Shown here one piece after another: positions 61,858 through 64,000 of a DNA stretch of 64,000 nt. Origin of the DNA: Carboxylicivirga agarovorans (GTDB lineage: Bacteria > Bacteroidota > Bacteroidia > Bacteroidales > Marinilabiliaceae); NCBI RefSeq assembly GCF_050589845.1, contig NZ_JBNGPA010000002.1, positions 1 through 64,000 of the forward strand, written 5' to 3'. The translations under genes and the position numbers were made by a program. A model generated the notes under the pieces. It did no database searches. It was given only the letters and a program-made list of their open reading frames with translations, and had not been told where the DNA came from. Each line of letters begins with the position of its first letter. The first letter of the stretch is position 1.

Positions 61858-64000
61858 TTACTTCAATCGCTCCAGTACCTGATCTAATTCCTGCATATCA
61901 GGATATGCTTGTTTCATTTTTAGTGCCAGTTGTCTGGCTTTGCTGTTCATTGAATTGCTAAGATAATAGCGCAGTAACTCGGCATTACTGTTATATGAGT
62001 CAAAGTTCTTTATTTCAAGCTTCAGGTAGCGTTCTGCCTCAGCTTTATTGGCATTGAAATCGTACATCATTGCAATATTATGTGCCACCCGCGGACGGTG
62101 AGGATTTAACTGGTACGATCTAACGAGGAATGTAAGCGACTCATCGTATTTTTTCAATTCCGACAAAAGCAAACCAAAAGAGTACATGGCCTGTGCATCT
62201 TCGGGCTCATGCTTCAGGTAGTCACGGAACAGCAATTCGGCTTTATCATTCTTCTGGATCTTATTGTACAAATAAGCCATGTTAAGCTTTATAAAGTGTA
62301 GTTCTTCATCTTGCTGAAGAGCTTTCAGATAAAACGATTCGGCATCGCCATAATTACCCTGGTTATAGTAATAGTTGGCCAGGTTGTACTTACCAATCGG
62401 GAAGTCGGCATTGTAAATCAATATCTCTTCATACTCTTTTATGGCTATATCATATGCTTTTTTGTGCTTAGCCGGTAATTGCTCAAGGCCTGCTGTTGAG
62501 ATAATACGGGCTGCCTCTGTTCGTATGGCTTTGGTATCATCGCGCAGCATGGGGTAAAGTAAATTTAAATCATCTTCACTGGTTAATTGTATGGCTCTGA
62601 CTGCCGCCAGTCTGATGTCGGGATATAAATTACCCAGATAAGTTTCTACCTCGTGCTTAAGCGTATCCTGGAAATAATTGCCCATGTATTGTATTGACAG
62701 GCTTCGGATGTTATGCGGATAAAGCTCATCGTCAATAATGCCTTTTAAACGACCAAGGCTCTCTTCCTTTCCATTTCTGGCATCGTCAAAGGCCTGGGCG
62801 AAATGGAAGGTTCTGTTTTCACCGTACCATTGGGTAATGTAGTTCTCTGACCATTGATTGCTCTTGTCGGCATGGCACTGGTTACAGGCATTTGGCACAT
62901 CGTATTTGATCGACAGGTCGGGTCTTGGAATCCTGAAGCTATGATCGCGACGGTAGTCAACACCCATGTAGTACTGTCCGTGCATGTGGCAGTTGATACA
63001 CAGGGCTCCTGATCCGACATCAAACTTAACCCCTGACTCTGATATAACAGCTTCTCCCGGCATGCCTTCCATTTTATGAAAATGGTGATCGGGCGTATCG
63101 TAAATATCCGCTGTGTGACATTGTAAGCAAAGGGCGTTGTAGTCATCGTCAAATAATAGTTTGCCACTGTGCACATTATGACAATCGTTACACTGAACCT
63201 CGCGGTATTTGGTATACATTTTACTTTGCGTAAACGAAGCATAGACATAATCTTCATCCAGTATCTGCCCGTCGAGGTGCCAGGTTGGAACATCGGGCAG
63301 GTTAGGGATAATGTGGTTATGTATATTCTGTGTGGAATAGTCAAAATCGCTTAAAGAGCTGCGTCGAGAGTGACATCGGGCACAATTATCAACGTATTGC
63401 TCGTTATTAATGCCACTGGTTTTAACCGGCAGTCCATAGTTTTCATATTCATCACGCGCATATTCAGGTAATGCAGCCCACTTCAGGTGGTTTGATGAAG
63501 GACCATGACATGCTTCACAACTCACATCAATTTCAGACCAGGTAGTGTTATAGGTATCATTAATGTGATCGTAATTCTTTTGAAGGTTGGTTGAGTGGCA
63601 ATCGGCGCACATGCTGTTCCAGTTTTGTGCCTGGTTAGTCCAGTGTAACCAGTTGTCATGATGCATATCCTGATCGCTGTATACCGAATCGACCATATGA
63701 TACCATACGCTGTCTAAAGTATTCCAGGTTAAAGGCAGTGTTTGCAGGCGTCCGCCATCAAACTCAACCAGAAACTGTTGGAGGGGAGTGAAACCAAAAA
63801 CATATTTCACCTCAAAATCCTGCATGGTGCCGTCTTCACCATCGGTATTTACCATAAACTTGCCGTCTTTCATAAATGCACGATGCGTCATGCCATTTCC
63901 TTTAATGGTAACATTGTTAAAATTGGCAAGAACAGTTGTGTCATTGGCTATGTCCATGGCCCTGTCGTGGTGCGAGCCAACCCAGTCATTGTACTCGGGC
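61858..64000 (-). CDS. Multihaem cytochrome c with TPR domain (5' end outside window)
   Basis: At least 713 residues in view; the reading frame stays open to the window edge, with EYNDWVGSHHDRAM preceding the first in-window Met (63957), so the true start lies beyond 64000. Seven CxxCH haem motifs are visible (CADCH, CEACH, CARCH, CNDCH, CLQCH, CINCH, CNQCH). A helical HEAT-like region (about 430-500 from that Met) and several TPR units at the C-terminus (about 520-690) follow. The family resembles cytochrome c554-type proteins in the periplasm, probably for electron transfer or nitrogen/sulphur compound reduction. Partial. Confidence 0.9.
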   Translation of the reverse strand, partial: PEYNDWVGSHHDRAMDIANDTTVLANFNNVTIKGNGMTHRAFMKDGKFMVNTDGEDGTMQDFEVKYVFGFTPLQQFLVEFDGGRLQTLPLTWNTLDSVWYHMVDSVYSDQDMHHDNWLHWTNQAQNWNSMCADCHSTNLQKNYDHINDTYNTTWSEIDVSCEACHGPSSNHLKWAALPEYARDEYENYGLPVKTSGINNEQYVDNCARCHSRRSSLSDFDYSTQNIHNHIIPNLPDVPTWHLDGQILDEDYVYASFTQSKMYTKYREVQCNDCHNVHSGKLLFDDDYNALCLQCHTADIYDTPDHHFHKMEGMPGEAVISESGVKFDVGSGALCINCHMHGQYYMGVDYRRDHSFRIPRPDLSIKYDVPNACNQCHADKSNQWSENYITQWYGENRTFHFAQAFDDARNGKEESLGRLKGIIDDELYPHNIRSLSIQYMGNYFQDTLKHEVETYLGNLYPDIRLAAVRAIQLTSEDDLNLLYPMLRDDTKAIRTEAARIISTAGLEQLPAKHKKAYDIAIKEYEEILIYNADFPIGKYNLANYYYNQGNYGDAESFYLKALQQDEELHFIKLNMAYLYNKIQKNDKAELLFRDYLKHEPEDAQAMYSFGLLLSELKKYDESLTFLVRSYQLNPHRPRVAHNIAMMYDFNANKAEAERYLKLEIKNFDSYNSNAELLRYYLSNSMNSKARQLALKMKQAYPDMQELDQVLERLK

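Noticed and set aside
62745..63344. 199-codon minus-strand frame within the cytochrome gene
   Set aside because: Out-of-frame shadow; the cytochrome frame holds all haem motifs and continues to the window edge.

Overview
The window is a chromosomal segment of a Bacteroidota bacterium, probably a marine or sediment member of the Marinilabiliales or a close relative (the order is an inference). Supporting signs are a type III glutamine synthetase, TAnnTTTG-type -7 promoter boxes, A-rich leaders with almost no Shine-Dalgarno sites, a lipoprotein with a Bacteroidota surface-export signal (K-E-E just after the lipid Cys), and low GC.

Layout. (1) 1-7.8 kb: two tandem tRNA-Phe genes on the minus strand with their own promoter and terminator, then an M16 peptidase, an O-methyltransferase, a flavodoxin, an NtrB/NtrC-like two-component pair and a Cys-rich surface lipoprotein. 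(2) 8.3-37.8 kb: one very long, almost gap-free plus-strand locus for a Wzx/Wzy-type exopolysaccharide. The first half (8.3-19.7 kb) holds Wzx, a QueC-like PP-loop protein overlapping a pyruvyltransferase, four glycosyltransferases, an acyltransferase-3 protein, an EpsG-like Wzy and a PglC-like initiating phosphoglycosyltransferase. The second half (19.6-37.8 kb) is unusual. It combines a DltA-like adenylation enzyme, three free-standing acyl/peptidyl carrier proteins, a KAS III enzyme, a free-standing NRPS condensation domain, an ATP-grasp ligase, a glutamine-dependent asparagine-synthetase homologue, a fold-II PLP enzyme, two GNAT-type proteins, two FemAB-like proteins, a second acyltransferase-3 protein, and an MBOAT plus SGNH pair resembling DltB/DltD. 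PglE- and PglD-like genes are threaded through it. (3) 38-46.1 kb: an oppositely oriented parallel beta-helix lipoprotein, the Wza-like export lipoprotein, the Wzc-like tyrosine kinase and a PglF-like 4,6-dehydratase. (4) 46.2-54.2 kb: housekeeping genes (a small basic protein, YebC, an M20 dipeptidase, GSIII, ElbB, an Omp85-like barrel and a DHFR-like reductase). (5) 54.3-58 kb: a minus-strand operon for a probable zinc-linked ABC system (COG0523 GTPase, ATPase, permease with a His-rich repeat loop, small periplasmic protein), preceded by a palindrome that touches its -7 box. (6) 58.5-64 kb: a large M16 peptidase, an intergenic palindromic repeat array, and a multihaem cytochrome with TPRs that runs off the window.

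Working model (inference). PglF, PglE and PglD make UDP-diacetylbacillosamine or a similar 2,4-diamino sugar. PglC and the adjacent GT4 start the repeat unit, the other glycosyltransferases extend it, Wzx and Wzy flip and polymerise it, and Wza and Wzc export it. The carrier-protein enzymes would build an amino-acid-derived acyl group. It could be attached in the cytoplasm by the C-domain, GNAT or FemAB-like proteins, or outside the membrane by the MBOAT/SGNH pair. This NRPS/Dlt/FemAB hybrid decoration module is the most novel-looking part of the window. No database search was possible; family names rest on motif and sequence recognition.
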